Positions 7,660 to 16,643 of a stretch of 35,838 nucleotides of DNA are shown one piece after another; positions within the stretch are counted from its first letter, which is position 1, and every line of letters starts with the position of its first letter. The notes beneath the pieces are model-generated. The model was not told the DNA's origin and made no database searches. It saw only the letters and a program-made list of their open reading frames with translations. The translations under genes were made by a program, and so were the position numbers. The stretch spans positions 1 through 35,838 of the forward strand of contig CAIOYO010000289.1 in NCBI GenBank assembly GCA_903862595.1. Reading direction: 5' to 3'. This DNA comes from an uncultured Opitutaceae bacterium (lineage in GTDB: Bacteria > Verrucomicrobiota > Verrucomicrobiia > Opitutales > Opitutaceae).

Positions 7660-8808
7660 ATGACCACACACAAGATTGGCATCATCATGAACGGCGTCAC
7701 GGGACGCATGGGCACCAACCAGCATCTCCTGCGCTCGATCAAGGCGATCATCGACCAGGGCGGCGTGAAGCTTTCCGATAGCGAGGTGATCATGCCCGAC
7801 CCGATCCTGATCGGGCGCAGCGAAACCAAGCTCGCGGCGCTCGCGGCGCGCGCGGGGGTGAAGCGCTACTCGACGCAGCTGGATCAGGCGTTGGCGGACC
7901 CGGCGAACCAGATCTACTTCGATGCGACCCTGACCGGCCAGCGGCCGATCGGCGTCCGCAAGGCGATCGCGGCGGGCAAGCACATCTACTGCGAGAAGCC
8001 GAGCGCGACGACCTCGGACGAGGCGCTTGCGCTGTATCGCGAAGTCACGGCGGCTGGGCTCAAGAACGGCGTGGTGCAGGACAAGCTGTGGCTGCCCGGT
8101 CTGGTGAAGCTCAAGTACCTGATCGATACCGGCTTTTTCGGGAAGATCCTGTCGGTCCGCGGTGAATTCGGCTATTGGGTGTTCACGGGCGAGCACGAGA
8201 AGCTGCAGCGTCCGTCGTGGAATTACCGCAAGGAAGAGGACGGCGGCATCATCGTCGATATGCTCTGTCACTGGCAGTACGTGATCCAGAATCTCTTCGG
8301 CGACATCAAGTCGCTCTCCTGCTTGGGTGCGACGCACATCCCGCAGCGCTGGGATGAAGCCGGCAAGCCGTACAAGTGCACGGCGGACGACGCCGCGTAT
8401 GCGACCTTCGAGCTGACCAACGGGACGATCTGCCATTTCAATTCGTCGTGGGCCGTCCGCGTTCGCCGCGATGACCTCCTGACTCTTCAGGTCGACGGTA
8501 CGCACGGCTCGGCGGTGGCTGGCTTGCGCGACTGCACGGCCCAGCACCTCTCCTCGACGCCGCGGTGCGTGTGGAACCCGGACATCGATAGCCCGATTAA
8601 GTATCTCGACGGCTGGACGCGGGTCCCTTCGAACGACAGTTACGACAACGCTTTCAAGGTACAGTGGGAGGCCTTCCTGCGCCACGTGGTGAAGGATACG
8701 CCGTTCCCGTGGAACCTCCGGGAGGGAGCGAAGGGCGTTCAGCTCGCCGAACTCGGTCTCAAGTCCTGGGCGGAGCGTCGCTGGGTCGACGTACCCGCCC
8801 TCGGTTGA
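7660..8808 (+). CDS. Gfo/Idh/MocA-family oxidoreductase
   Basis: A 382-residue NAD(P)-dependent dehydrogenase-like protein. The N-terminal Rossmann region begins KIGIIMNGVTGRMGTNQ, and the family EKP motif occurs as YCEKPSATT with Lys113. The C-terminal alpha/beta domain has DGGIIVDMLCHWQYVI, where the catalytic His would lie. The substrate is probably a sugar or cyclitol, but the sequence does not say which. The nucleotide-binding loop is NGVTGRMG rather than the usual GxGxxG. Upstream of the ATG is a tract with 25 pyrimidines in 29 bases and no Shine-Dalgarno sequence. Divergent from the AraC regulator, which probably controls it. Confidence 0.92.
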   Translation: MTTHKIGIIMNGVTGRMGTNQHLLRSIKAIIDQGGVKLSDSEVIMPDPILIGRSETKLAALAARAGVKRYSTQLDQALADPANQIYFDATLTGQRPIGVRKAIAAGKHIYCEKPSATTSDEALALYREVTAAGLKNGVVQDKLWLPGLVKLKYLIDTGFFGKILSVRGEFGYWVFTGEHEKLQRPSWNYRKEEDGGIIVDMLCHWQYVIQNLFGDIKSLSCLGATHIPQRWDEAGKPYKCTADDAAYATFELTNGTICHFNSSWAVRVRRDDLLTLQVDGTHGSAVAGLRDCTAQHLSSTPRCVWNPDIDSPIKYLDGWTRVPSNDSYDNAFKVQWEAFLRHVVKDTPFPWNLREGAKGVQLAELGLKSWAERRWVDVPALG

Positions 8809-8839
8809 TCCGGCGGCGGCCCTGACGCGATGCCGTCAT

Positions 8840-8863
8840 CGCCTCGCCGACTGCGGCGAGGCG
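8840..8863. other. Perfect 10-pair hairpin after the oxidoreductase
   Basis: CGCCTCGCCG-ACTG-CGGCGAGGCG lies 31 bases after the 8808 stop. It is strong but has no T-run on either side. It may protect the mRNA end or act as a weak terminator. Confidence 0.5.
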
Positions 8864-8933
8864 TGATGGCCGCGGGCAGCGCTTCGCAAAAGCTTGGCGC
8901 AGCGCGGGCTGGAGCAGCGTGGTGTAAACGAAT

Positions 8934-8952
8934 CCCGGTTTTCCAAACCGGG
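8934..8952. other. Perfect 8-pair hairpin upstream of the zinc peptidase
   Basis: CCCGGTTT-TCC-AAACCGGG forms an 8-pair stem with a 3-base loop, 117 bases before the ATG at 9070. No T-run follows. The rest of the 261-base gap (8809-9069) shows no gene or clear promoter. Confidence 0.45.
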
Positions 8953-9069
8953 TCAGTTCCCCTTGCAATCCCCGGGGGGTGAGTAGGCTTTCGCCGTTGG
9001 TTCGCAGTGCGGGTGCTTCGCATCCCGGGTTGCACCTACGGTCAAATCGTTGTCCCTTTTCTCACTACC

Positions 9070-9759
9070 ATGCTCATCTGGATCGCCCTGGTTATTGTTC
9101 CGATGCTCTTCGGCCTCTACGCGCAAATGCGCGTCTCGAGCGCCTATAACAAAAACGTTCAGATCCCTTCGCGCGGTCGCATCACCGGTGCGGAAGCAGC
9201 CGAAGCCGTCATGCGCTCGGCGGGCGTGACGGGCGTCGAGATCGTGCAAGTCCCCGGTCAACTCACCGATCACTACGATCCGGTCAACCGTCGCCTGGCT
9301 CTGTCGGAAATGAATTACCACGGGACGAGTTTGGCGGCTCTGGGCGTGGCCGCGCACGAAGCGGGCCATGCGATCCAGCACAAGGTCGGCTATTCGATGA
9401 TGACGCTCCGTCAGACGCTCGTGCCGGCGACGCAGATCGCGGCGGGTGTTTCGAACTTCGTCATGATCGCCGGTATCTTGCTCATCAGCACGGCGATTGG
9501 TGGCAAGCTGCTCATGCTCGGCGCGATCGCGCTCGCGGTGATTTGCTTGTTTCAGTTGGTCACGCTGCCGGTCGAGTTCGACGCGAGCCGCCGTGCGCGG
9601 CAGCAGCTCGTCTCGCTTGGCGTGATCGATCGCGATGAGATGCCGGGGGTGAGCGAGACGCTCAACGCGGCGGCGCTCACCTACGTGGCGGCGTTCGTGG
9701 CCTCGCTCGGCTCGCTGTTGCACATCCTCATGCTCCTCTCCGGTCGGAAGGAGGAGTGA
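9070..9759 (+). CDS. Membrane-bound zinc metallopeptidase (YugP-like)
   Basis: A 229-residue integral membrane protein of the DUF/YugP neutral zinc peptidase family. It starts with a transmembrane helix (LIWIALVIVPMLFGLYA), followed by a cytoplasmic or periplasmic domain with the zinc motif HEAGH (96-100). Two more hydrophobic segments follow (about 125-160), as does the conserved PVEFDASRRA, which often supplies the third ligand. The last helix is near 205-225. The physiological substrate of the family is not known. The ATG at 9070 is chosen over an upstream GTG because hydrophobic sequence begins there. The leader has 16 pyrimidines in 19 bases. A strong terminator follows, so it is probably monocistronic. 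Confidence 0.92.
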   Translation: MLIWIALVIVPMLFGLYAQMRVSSAYNKNVQIPSRGRITGAEAAEAVMRSAGVTGVEIVQVPGQLTDHYDPVNRRLALSEMNYHGTSLAALGVAAHEAGHAIQHKVGYSMMTLRQTLVPATQIAAGVSNFVMIAGILLISTAIGGKLLMLGAIALAVICLFQLVTLPVEFDASRRARQQLVSLGVIDRDEMPGVSETLNAAALTYVAAFVASLGSLLHILMLLSGRKEE

Positions 9760-9793
9760 TTCCTTTGCCGGCTCGCTTGCCGGGCTCCCTTTG

Positions 9794-9822
9794 GGCCGCG
9801 CCTCCGGGCGCGGCCTTTTTTT
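9794..9822 (+). terminator. Rho-independent terminator of the zinc peptidase gene
   Basis: A perfect 9-pair stem GGCCGCGCC/GGCGCGGCC with loop TCCG is followed by seven T residues (9816-9822), 34 bases after the stop codon. It is a textbook intrinsic terminator. Confidence 0.93.
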
Positions 9823-9969
9823 GCGGTCCTTGCGGCTGCAGGGCTCGCGGGCGCGCTGCGTTCAGCCCATCACCGTCCAGTGAGCAGGCGTGAGCGGATG
9901 GGTGGTGGCTCCCGATCGCCTAGCTCAACGCTGAGCACGTCTCCCAACTCCGTCCGGGAGGGCCCGGCG

Positions 9970-9987
9970 GCCCCGGCGTGCCGGGGC
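9970..9987 (-). terminator. Hairpin directly after tyrS
   Basis: GCCCCGGC-GT-GCCGGGGC abuts the tyrS stop codon (TAA at 9988-9990). The stem is perfect but no T-run follows on the minus strand, so it may be a factor-assisted terminator. Between 9823 and 9969 I see no gene. Confidence 0.45.
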
Positions 9988-11262
9988 TTACGTGAGCGTC
10001 AGCAGCGCGTAGGTGCGCTTGCCCTTGCGGAGGAGGATGTGGCGGCCGAAGAGGATGTCTGCCGGCGTCAGGGTGCGGGCAGCCTCGGTGATACGCTGGT
10101 TGTTCACGTAGATTCCGCCGCCCTCAATGTCCTTGCGAGCCTGGCCCTTCGACGGACAAAGGCCGGCGTGAACAAGCGCGTCGGCGAGTGATAGTCCGGC
10201 TTGGATGCGCGGGGTCTCGATGGGCTTCGATGGAAGCTCATCGGCCACGTCCCGGAAGAGAGCCTCGGACAATCCCTCCAGGCCTCCGCCGAACATGACC
10301 TCGCTGGCGCGGATGACATCCGCGCAGACGGCCTCGCCGTGGACGAGTGTGGTGACCTCGCGAGCGAGGGCGCGGTGGGCTTCACGGGCACCGGGATTTG
10401 CGGCGTGGCGCGCTTCGAGTGACTCGATCTCGCTGCGGGGCAGCAGCGTGAATTTCTTCAAGTAGCCGATCACCATGCTGTCCTCGGTATTCACAAAGAA
10501 CTGATAGAACTTGTACGGACTGGTCTTCTGGGGATCGAGCCAGACCGCTCCGCCCTCGGTTTTGCCGAACTTCGTGCCGTCGGATTTGGTGATCAGCGGG
10601 AAGGTGAGGCCCCACGCCGGAACGCCGAGCTTCTTGCGGATCAGATCCGTGCCGGCCGTGATGTTGCCCCATTGCTCCGTGCCGCCAATCTGCAGCTCGC
10701 AGTTTAGGTGGGAGCGAAGGTGCGTAAAGTCGTTGGCCTGGAGGAGCTGGTAGCTGAACTCGGTGTAGCTGATGCCGGACTCGCTCTCGAGGCGGGACCG
10801 CACGCTGTCCTTGGCGAGCATGGAGCTCAGCGAGAAGTGCTTGCCGACATCGCGGAGGAAGTCGAGGAAGCTGACGGGCGCCGTCCACTCTGCATTGTCG
10901 ACGAGGCGGGCCGGATTTTGGGGTGCTTTGAAGTCGAGGAGGCGTTCCAGCTGGAGTTTGATCCGGGCCACGTTGTGGCTGAGCTGTTCGCGGGTCAGCA
11001 GATTGCGTTCGGCTGACTTGCCGCCTGGGTCGCCGATCATGCCGGTGGCGCCCCCGGCGAGGGAGACAGGGTGGTGGCCGGCCAGCTGAAAGCGGCGCAG
11101 GAGCAACTGGGGGACGAGGTGTCCGACGTGGAGCGAGTCGCCGGTGGGATCGAAGCCGCAGTACAACGTGATCGGTCCCTGGGCGAGGCGCTCGGTCAGC
11201 GCGGGGAGATCGGTGCAGTCGGCGATGAGGCCGCGCCACTGGAGGTCTTCGATGAGGGTCAT
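9988..11262 (-). CDS. tyrS: Tyrosyl-tRNA synthetase
   Basis: Charges tRNA-Tyr with tyrosine in the cytoplasm. The 424 residues are normal for bacterial TyrRS. The class I HIGH motif is HVGH (45-48) in DPTGDSLHVGHL; the KMSKS equivalent is KFGKT (231-235). Substrate-recognition elements YTEFSYQLLQAND and GGTEQWGNITAG are present, and the C-terminal S4 RNA-binding domain covers about 360-424 (RKDIEGGGIYVNNQRI). This is the TyrS1-type with KFGKT. No T-box-like leader is visible. The sequence before the ATG is 15 pyrimidines in 18 bases instead of a Shine-Dalgarno. Divergent from the peroxiredoxin gene. Confidence 0.97.
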   Translation of the reverse strand: MTLIEDLQWRGLIADCTDLPALTERLAQGPITLYCGFDPTGDSLHVGHLVPQLLLRRFQLAGHHPVSLAGGATGMIGDPGGKSAERNLLTREQLSHNVARIKLQLERLLDFKAPQNPARLVDNAEWTAPVSFLDFLRDVGKHFSLSSMLAKDSVRSRLESESGISYTEFSYQLLQANDFTHLRSHLNCELQIGGTEQWGNITAGTDLIRKKLGVPAWGLTFPLITKSDGTKFGKTEGGAVWLDPQKTSPYKFYQFFVNTEDSMVIGYLKKFTLLPRSEIESLEARHAANPGAREAHRALAREVTTLVHGEAVCADVIRASEVMFGGGLEGLSEALFRDVADELPSKPIETPRIQAGLSLADALVHAGLCPSKGQARKDIEGGGIYVNNQRITEAARTLTPADILFGRHILLRKGKRTYALLTLT

Positions 11263-11463
11263 GGCAGGGGGACGGACGGGGGAGTAACACCCGGTCCGTC
11301 CGGTCCCGCAAGAGCGTTTCTTATGGCCGCCGTGAGCCCGTCAGAAAGCGTCCTTCTGGCGGGAAATCAGGGTTGCCGGTTTGGCGGGCGCCATCCACCT
11401 TGCTCCTCCGGTCCCGGCGTCCGCCGGCGTCCACGAATCCCTAACCTTCGTCCCCGCTTCACC

Positions 11464-11937
11464 ATGCCTATCGCTGTTGGCTCCAAGGCCCCTGACTTCA
11501 CGCTCAAGACCAAGACCCCGGAGGGTCTGAAAGACATCAAGCTCAGCGAGCAGTTGGCCCAGGGGCCGGTGGTACTCCTGTTCTTCCCGCTGGCCTTCAC
11601 GGGCGTGTGCACGTCCGAGATGTGCGACGTCACGTCGGGGCTGGGCGAGTACGAGAAGCTTGGTGCCTCGGTGATTGCCCTCAGCGTCGACAGCCCGTTC
11701 GCGCAGGAGGCTTGGGCCAAGGCGAACGGTATCAAGGTGACGCTCGTCAGCGACCTCAACAAGGAGGTCACGCAGGCTTACGGCGTGCTCTTCAAGGGTA
11801 TCGCGGGCATCGGCGATTCGTCGGCCCGCGCGGCCTTCGTCATCGGCAAGGGCGGCGAGGTCAAGTACGCTGAGCAGACGCCGACGCCGAAGGATCTCCC
11901 GAATTTTGCGGCCGTTAAGGCGGCGCTGGCCAGCTGA
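11464..11937 (+). CDS. Peroxiredoxin (AhpE/BCP-like)
   Basis: A 157-residue thiol peroxidase that reduces hydrogen peroxide or organic peroxides. The thioredoxin-fold motif FPLAFTGVCTSEMC holds the peroxidatic Cys49 after the usual P-x-x-x-T segment, and Cys54 follows at C-x4-C spacing. This spacing resembles the resolving Cys of some BCP/PrxQ enzymes and could allow an intramolecular disulfide. The longer context (ALSVDSPFAQEAWA) fits the AhpE/BCP branch; the exact subclass is uncertain. Start at the ATG at 11464; the extended upstream frame is non-coding. The 201-base gap to divergent tyrS has no clear promoter I can name. Confidence 0.93.
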   Translation: MPIAVGSKAPDFTLKTKTPEGLKDIKLSEQLAQGPVVLLFFPLAFTGVCTSEMCDVTSGLGEYEKLGASVIALSVDSPFAQEAWAKANGIKVTLVSDLNKEVTQAYGVLFKGIAGIGDSSARAAFVIGKGGEVKYAEQTPTPKDLPNFAAVKAALAS

Positions 11938-12029
11938 GCTGAGCCTGATTGGCGGCGATGCTGGCTGCGGGTCGTGGAGACCCGGCGGTGTCGCCTGACT
12001 GCGTGCGACCCACTTCCCCGTTTCCGTCC

Positions 12030-14729
12030 ATGTCCCTCCCGAATCCCTTCAACACGCTGGGCCGTTTTTCGGCCAACGGCGCGTCCCATTCCTTCTATTC
12101 GCTGCCGGCGCTGGCGCAGGCGGGTTTCTCGCGGGTGCCCCGCCTGCCGGTCTCGATCCGGCTGGTGCTGGAGTCGCTGCTGCGCAATTGCGATGGGCGT
12201 CGCGTCTCGGAGCAGGCGATCCGCGACCTCGCGGGCTGGGGGGCGACCTCGCCTCGTACGGAGGAGATTCCGTTCGTGGTGGCGCGCATCGTCCTGCAGG
12301 ACTTCACCGGCGTGCCGCTCCTCGTGGACCTCGCCGCGATGCGCGCGGCGGTGGCGCGCTTGGGGAAGAACCCGAAGATCATCGAGCCGCTTGTCCCGGT
12401 GGATCTGGTCGTGGACCACTCGGTGCAGGTCGACTTCTCCGGCAGCGCGGATGCGCTGCGGAAGAATCTGGAACTGGAGTTCTCGCGCAATCGCGAGCGC
12501 TACCAATTCCTGAAGTGGGGCATGCAGGCCTTCGACACGTTCAAGGTCGTGCCCCCGGGCATCGGCATCGTTCACCAGGTCAATCTTGAGTACCTCGCCA
12601 AGGGCGTGCTCGCGGATCGGCAGGGCGTCATCTACCCGGATACGCTGGTCGGCACGGATTCCCACACCACGATGATCAATGGCATCGGGATCGTGGGCTG
12701 GGGCGTGGGTGGCATTGAGGCCGAGGCCGGTATGCTGGGGCAGCCGGTGTACTTCCTCACCCCTGACGTCGTCGGCGTGCATCTCACCGGCGCCCTCCGC
12801 GAGGGCGTGACTGCGACGGATCTGGCGCTGACCCTCACCCAAATGCTGCGCAAGGCGAAGGTGGTCGGAAAGTTTGTTGAGTTCTTTGGTCCGGGCGCCG
12901 CGGCGCTGCCGGTGGTGGATCGTGCCACGATCGCCAACATGGCTCCCGAGTACGGCGCGACGATGGGCTTCTTCCCGATCGACGCCGAGTGCTCGAATTA
13001 CCTGCGCGCGACGGGTCGCGACGACTCGGCGGTGGCGTTGTATGAAGCGTATTACAAAGCCCAGGGCCTGTGGGGCATCCCCCAGCGTGGCGACATCGAT
13101 TACTCCACCGAGCTGTCCCTCGATCTGGCCACCGTGGTCCCGAGCGTGGCCGGGCCGAAGCGGCCGCAGGACCGGATCGAGTTGCCGAAGCTCAAGCAGG
13201 AATTCGTCGGCGCGTTCTCGAAGCCCGTTACGGAAAATGGTTTCGGCAAGAAGGCGGAAGAGTTCTCCCTGCGCACGCCCGTCGCCGGCACGGCGAACGG
13301 CACCCTTGGTCATGGCAGCGTGCTGATCGCGGCGATCACCAGCTGTACCAACACCTCCAATCCCTCGGTGATGCTGGCGGCCGGCCTCCTCGCGAAAAAG
13401 GCGGTCGAGAAGGGACTCAGCGTGAACCCGCTGGTCAAGTCCTCGCTCGCCCCCGGCTCGCGTGTGGTCACGGACTACCTCGAGAAGACCGGCCTGCAGC
13501 CCTACCTTGACCAACTCGGTTTCCAGACCGTCGGCTACGGCTGCACGACCTGCATCGGCAACTCGGGCCCGTTGGCCCCGGCGATCGAGGAGGCGGTGGT
13601 GAAGAGCGACCTCGTCGCCGCGTCGGTGCTCTCGGGTAACCGCAACTTCGAGGCCCGCGTCCATCAGAACATCAAGAGCAACTTCCTCATGTCGCCGCCG
13701 CTGGTGGTGGCGTTCGCGCTCGCCGGTCGGGTGGACATTGATCTCACCCAGGAGCCGCTCGGGACCGGTCGGGACGGGAAGCCCGTCTTCCTGCGTGACA
13801 TCTGGCCTTCGCTACAGGAAGTGCGCGATCAGCTGCAGGCGGCGCTCAAGCCGGACGTGTTTCGCCGGCTTTACACCGACTTCGCCGCGCAGAATCCGAA
13901 GTGGAATGAGATTCCCTCGTCGAAGGGTGATGTCTACGCGTTCGAGGCGTCATCGACGTACATCCAGGAGCCCCCGTTCTTCGCTCAGTTCTCGATGAGC
14001 GCGGGCCGGATCGAGGAGATCCGCGGCGCGCGGGCGCTCGGGATCTTCGGCGACTCCGTGACGACCGACCACATCTCGCCGGCGGGTGCGATCAAGAAGT
14101 CGTCGCCGGCGGGCCGCTTCCTGCTCGAGAACGGCGTGACGTTCGAAGATTTCAACAGCTACGGATCGCGTCGCGGCAACGACCGCATCATGACCCGCGG
14201 CACCTTCGCGAACGTGCGGATCAAGAACCTCATGCTCGGTGGCGAGGAAGGCGGCAACACGCTGTTCCAGCCCTCGGGCGAGAAGCTTTCCATCTTCGAT
14301 GCGGCGGTGCGTTATGCCGAGCAGCGGACGCCGCTGATCGTGCTCGCCGGGCAGGAGTACGGCACGGGCTCGTCGCGCGACTGGGCCGCCAAGGGGACGA
14401 ATCTCCTCGGCGTGAAGGTCGTGGTGGCGCAGAGCTTCGAACGCATCCACCGGTCGAATCTGGTCGGCATGGGCGTCCTGCCGCTGCAGTTCAAGGAAGG
14501 TACGACCGCACAGACGTTGAAGCTCGACGGTACGGAGACGTATGACGTGATCGGCCTGACCGGTGCGCTCAAGCCGCAGCAAGACGTGACCCTTCGCATC
14601 ACCCGCCGCAGCGGCGCGGTCGAGGAGGTGGTCGTGCGCTGCCGGATCGATACGCCGATCGAGATCGATTATTACCAGCACGGCGGCATCCTGCCCTACG
14701 TGTTGCGCCAGATCATTGCGAAGGCCTGA
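12030..14729 (+). CDS. acnA: Aconitate hydratase A
   Basis: Interconverts citrate and isocitrate in the TCA cycle. The 899 residues match the AcnA/IRP family. The 4Fe-4S cluster ligands are Cys439 ([11 protein letters not shown]), Cys505 and Cys508 ([11 protein letters not shown]). Substrate-binding stretches include [12 protein letters not shown], and the swivel-domain signature [16 protein letters not shown] lies near the C-terminus. In some bacteria the apo form binds mRNA, but nothing here shows that. The ATG at 12030 is preferred to upstream in-frame starts because [13 protein letters not shown] resembles the family N-terminus. The leader before it has 16 pyrimidines in 19 bases. A long hairpin follows. 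Confidence 0.97.
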   Translation: MSLPNPFNTLGRFSANGASHSFYSLPALAQAGFSRVPRLPVSIRLVLESLLRNCDGRRVSEQAIRDLAGWGATSPRTEEIPFVVARIVLQDFTGVPLLVDLAAMRAAVARLGKNPKIIEPLVPVDLVVDHSVQVDFSGSADALRKNLELEFSRNRERYQFLKWGMQAFDTFKVVPPGIGIVHQVNLEYLAKGVLADRQGVIYPDTLVGTDSHTTMINGIGIVGWGVGGIEAEAGMLGQPVYFLTPDVVGVHLTGALREGVTATDLALTLTQMLRKAKVVGKFVEFFGPGAAALPVVDRATIANMAPEYGATMGFFPIDAECSNYLRATGRDDSAVALYEAYYKAQGLWGIPQRGDIDYSTELSLDLATVVPSVAGPKRPQDRIELPKLKQEFVGAFSKPVTENGFGKKAEEFSLRTPVAGTANGTLGHGSVLIAAITSCTNTSNPSVMLAAGLLAKKAVEKGLSVNPLVKSSLAPGSRVVTDYLEKTGLQPYLDQLGFQTVGYGCTTCIGNSGPLAPAIEEAVVKSDLVAASVLSGNRNFEARVHQNIKSNFLMSPPLVVAFALAGRVDIDLTQEPLGTGRDGKPVFLRDIWPSLQEVRDQLQAALKPDVFRRLYTDFAAQNPKWNEIPSSKGDVYAFEASSTYIQEPPFFAQFSMSAGRIEEIRGARALGIFGDSVTTDHISPAGAIKKSSPAGRFLLENGVTFEDFNSYGSRRGNDRIMTRGTFANVRIKNLMLGGEEGGNTLFQPSGEKLSIFDAAVRYAEQRTPLIVLAGQEYGTGSSRDWAAKGTNLLGVKVVVAQSFERIHRSNLVGMGVLPLQFKEGTTAQTLKLDGTETYDVIGLTGALKPQQDVTLRITRRSGAVEEVVVRCRIDTPIEIDYYQHGGILPYVLRQIIAKA

Positions 14730-14743
14730 CGTGCCGAGTGCGC

Positions 14744-14785
14744 CGCCGCCGTTCGGGATCGTGATCAAGATCCTGGACGGCGGCG
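14744..14785 (+). other. Long hairpin between acnA and the STAS gene
   Basis: A continuous 17-pair stem (two G-U pairs, no bulges) with an 8-base loop (14761-14768) starts 14 bases after the acnA stop and ends 21 bases before the next start. There is no T-run. It could stabilise the acnA mRNA end, attenuate readthrough into the downstream genes or be a processing site. Confidence 0.6.
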
Positions 14786-14806
14786 CGTGACGGAGCCTCT
14801 TTCTCC

Positions 14807-15316
14807 ATGGCGGACGTTTCCCGACCGGTCTTCTTGGTGGATCCGGAGAGCGACCCGGTCGCGGTGCGCATCGAGGGACGCGCATCGTTCCAGAACAGTG
14901 GATCGCTGGAGCAGTTCTGCAAGGAACGGCTGAGCCAGGGACGAGTACGGTTCGTCATGGACTTCGCGGGCTGCACCAGCATGGACAGCACGTTTCTGGG
15001 CGTCTTGGCCGGTCTGGCGATCCAGCTACGGCGTCGGACGCCCGCGGGGTCGCTCGTGCTGGCGCGCTTGAATGCCCGCAACCTCGAGTTGGTTCGCAAT
15101 CTTGGCCTGCATCGACTTGTAACGATCGACGACGGCGCGCTTCCGGGTGCGGCGGCGGGTGCGGCGAACCCGCTGGCGGAGAAGGCGCGGTCGGAAATCG
15201 AGAGCGCGCGTCTGGTCCTCGCGGCGCATGAGAATCTCGTGGCGGCGGACGAAACCAACCGTGCGCGCTTCGCGGACGTGGTCGCGCTGGTACGGCAGCG
15301 CATCGACCAAGGCTGA
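14807..15316 (+). CDS. STAS-domain protein (anti-sigma factor antagonist-like)
   Basis: A 169-residue protein with an N-terminal STAS domain (about 8-110). The family phosphorylation region appears as [19 protein letters not shown], with Ser61 after Asp60 as the likely phosphosite. The C-terminal 50 residues are helical and charged ([20 protein letters not shown]), an extra segment absent from minimal SpoIIAA-type antagonists. No anti-sigma kinase, sigma factor or phosphatase is encoded nearby, so its partner is unknown. It lies between acnA and trpB. The spacing to the trpB frame is only 22 bases if the upstream trpB start is used. Confidence 0.88.
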   Translation: MADVSRPVFLVDPESDPVAVRIEGRASFQNSGSLEQFCKERLSQGRVRFVMDFAGCTSMDSTFLGVLAGLAIQLRRRTPAGSLVLARLNARNLELVRNLGLHRLVTIDDGALPGAAAGAANPLAEKARSEIESARLVLAAHENLVAADETNRARFADVVALVRQRIDQG

Positions 15317-15407
15317 TCGCGGCCCGGAGGGCGGGGAAATGTCGGACGGGAGCGGAGTGCAAATGCCGTTTGCCACCGGGACCGAGGGCGGTTTTCCTTG
15401 TGGAAGC

Positions 15408-16625
15408 ATGTCCGTCGCCGCCCTTGTTGACCCGCAGTCGCTTCCGACCCCGGCCGGCCATTTCGGCCGTTACGGGGGTGTGTTTGTGCCCGAGACCCTG
15501 ATGACCGCGTTGTCGGACGTCGGTGCGGCCTATACGGCGGCACGGCAGGATCCGGCGTTTCGCGATGAACTGAATCATCACCTGAAGGAGTTCGCAGGGC
15601 GTCCTACCGAGTTGTATTTTGCCGAGCGCCTCACGCAGCATTGCGGCGGGGCCAAGATCTACCTCAAGCGCGAGGATCTGCTGCACACCGGTGCCCACAA
15701 GATCAACAACGCTCTGGGTCAGGCGCTGTTGGCGCGACGGATGGGTAAACGTCGGATCATCGCCGAGACCGGCGCGGGTCAGCACGGCGTCGCAACGGCG
15801 GCGGTCTGCGCGAAGTTCGGCCTTGAGTGCGTGGTCTACATGGGCGCCGTCGACATGGAGCGGCAGGCCCTGAACGTCTTCCGCATGCGCCTGATGGGCG
15901 CGGAAGTGCGCGGGGTGGAGGCGGGACAGAAGACGCTGAAAGATGCGGTGAACGAAGCGATGCGCGACTGGGTGACCAACGTGCGGGGCACGCATTACAT
16001 CCTCGGTTCGGCGTTGGGCGCTCATCCGTATCCGATGATGGTGCGCGACTTCCACCGCGTGATCGGATCGGAGACCCGGCGCCAGATTCTGGAGCGGGAA
16101 GGTCGGCTGCCGGACGAGATGGTCGCCTGCGTGGGTGGAGGTTCGAACGCGATCGGATTCTTCTTTGACTTCCTTTCGGATGCTCAGGTGCGCCTGATCG
16201 GCATTGAAGCCGGTGGCCATGGCATTCGCCGCGGTGAGCACGCCGCCCGGTTCGAGGGCGGGCGCCTTGGCGTGTTGCAGGGGAGCAAGACCTACATTCT
16301 CCAGAATCCTGACGGCCAGATTGAGCTGACTCACTCGGTGAGCGCGGGGCTCGACTACGCCGCGATCGGACCGGAGCACGCGTACTACCGCGAGCAAGGC
16401 CGGATCGAATATGCCTACGCGTGTGACGATGAGGTGCTGGAGACCTTCCAACTCGTCTCAAGACTCGAGGGCATCCTGCCCGCGCTGGAGTCGACTCATG
16501 CCCTGGTGCACGGGCTCAAGCGGGCGCGGGAGCTGAAGTCGGATCAGATCGTGGTCATCAATCTCTCGGGCCGTGGTGACAAAGATGTGAACCAGGTGGC
16601 GCGCCTCCTGAACGTGAAGCTCTAG
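15408..16625 (+). CDS. trpB: Tryptophan synthase beta chain
   Basis: Condenses indole with serine using PLP, normally with TrpA. The core is fully conserved: PLP lysine Lys98 in [17 protein letters not shown], the glycine-rich phosphate loop VGGGSNAIG, and [12 protein letters not shown] around the catalytic Glu. From the ATG at 15408 it has 405 residues, the usual TrpB1 length. An in-frame ATG at 15339 has a better Shine-Dalgarno (GGAGG, 8 bases upstream) and would add 23 residues without family resemblance; the choice is open. No trpA or other trp gene is in the window, so this trpB is separate from a classical trp operon at least on the upstream side and for 18 bases downstream, where yicC begins. 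Confidence 0.95.
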   Translation: MSVAALVDPQSLPTPAGHFGRYGGVFVPETLMTALSDVGAAYTAARQDPAFRDELNHHLKEFAGRPTELYFAERLTQHCGGAKIYLKREDLLHTGAHKINNALGQALLARRMGKRRIIAETGAGQHGVATAAVCAKFGLECVVYMGAVDMERQALNVFRMRLMGAEVRGVEAGQKTLKDAVNEAMRDWVTNVRGTHYILGSALGAHPYPMMVRDFHRVIGSETRRQILEREGRLPDEMVACVGGGSNAIGFFFDFLSDAQVRLIGIEAGGHGIRRGEHAARFEGGRLGVLQGSKTYILQNPDGQIELTHSVSAGLDYAAIGPEHAYYREQGRIEYAYACDDEVLETFQLVSRLEGILPALESTHALVHGLKRARELKSDQIVVINLSGRGDKDVNQVARLLNVKL

Positions 16626-16643
16626 CGTGGGAGTCGTACGCCG

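Noticed and set aside
11778-13664. Long minus-strand open frame (628 codons) opposite acnA
   Set aside because: It overlaps the fully conserved aconitase coding region, and its translation is Arg/His/Asp repeats without a family match, a shadow of GC-rich codons.
15339-15407. trp leader peptide or attenuator upstream of trpB
   Set aside because: The 23-codon in-frame stretch has no Trp codon and no paired terminator/antiterminator stems with a T-run.
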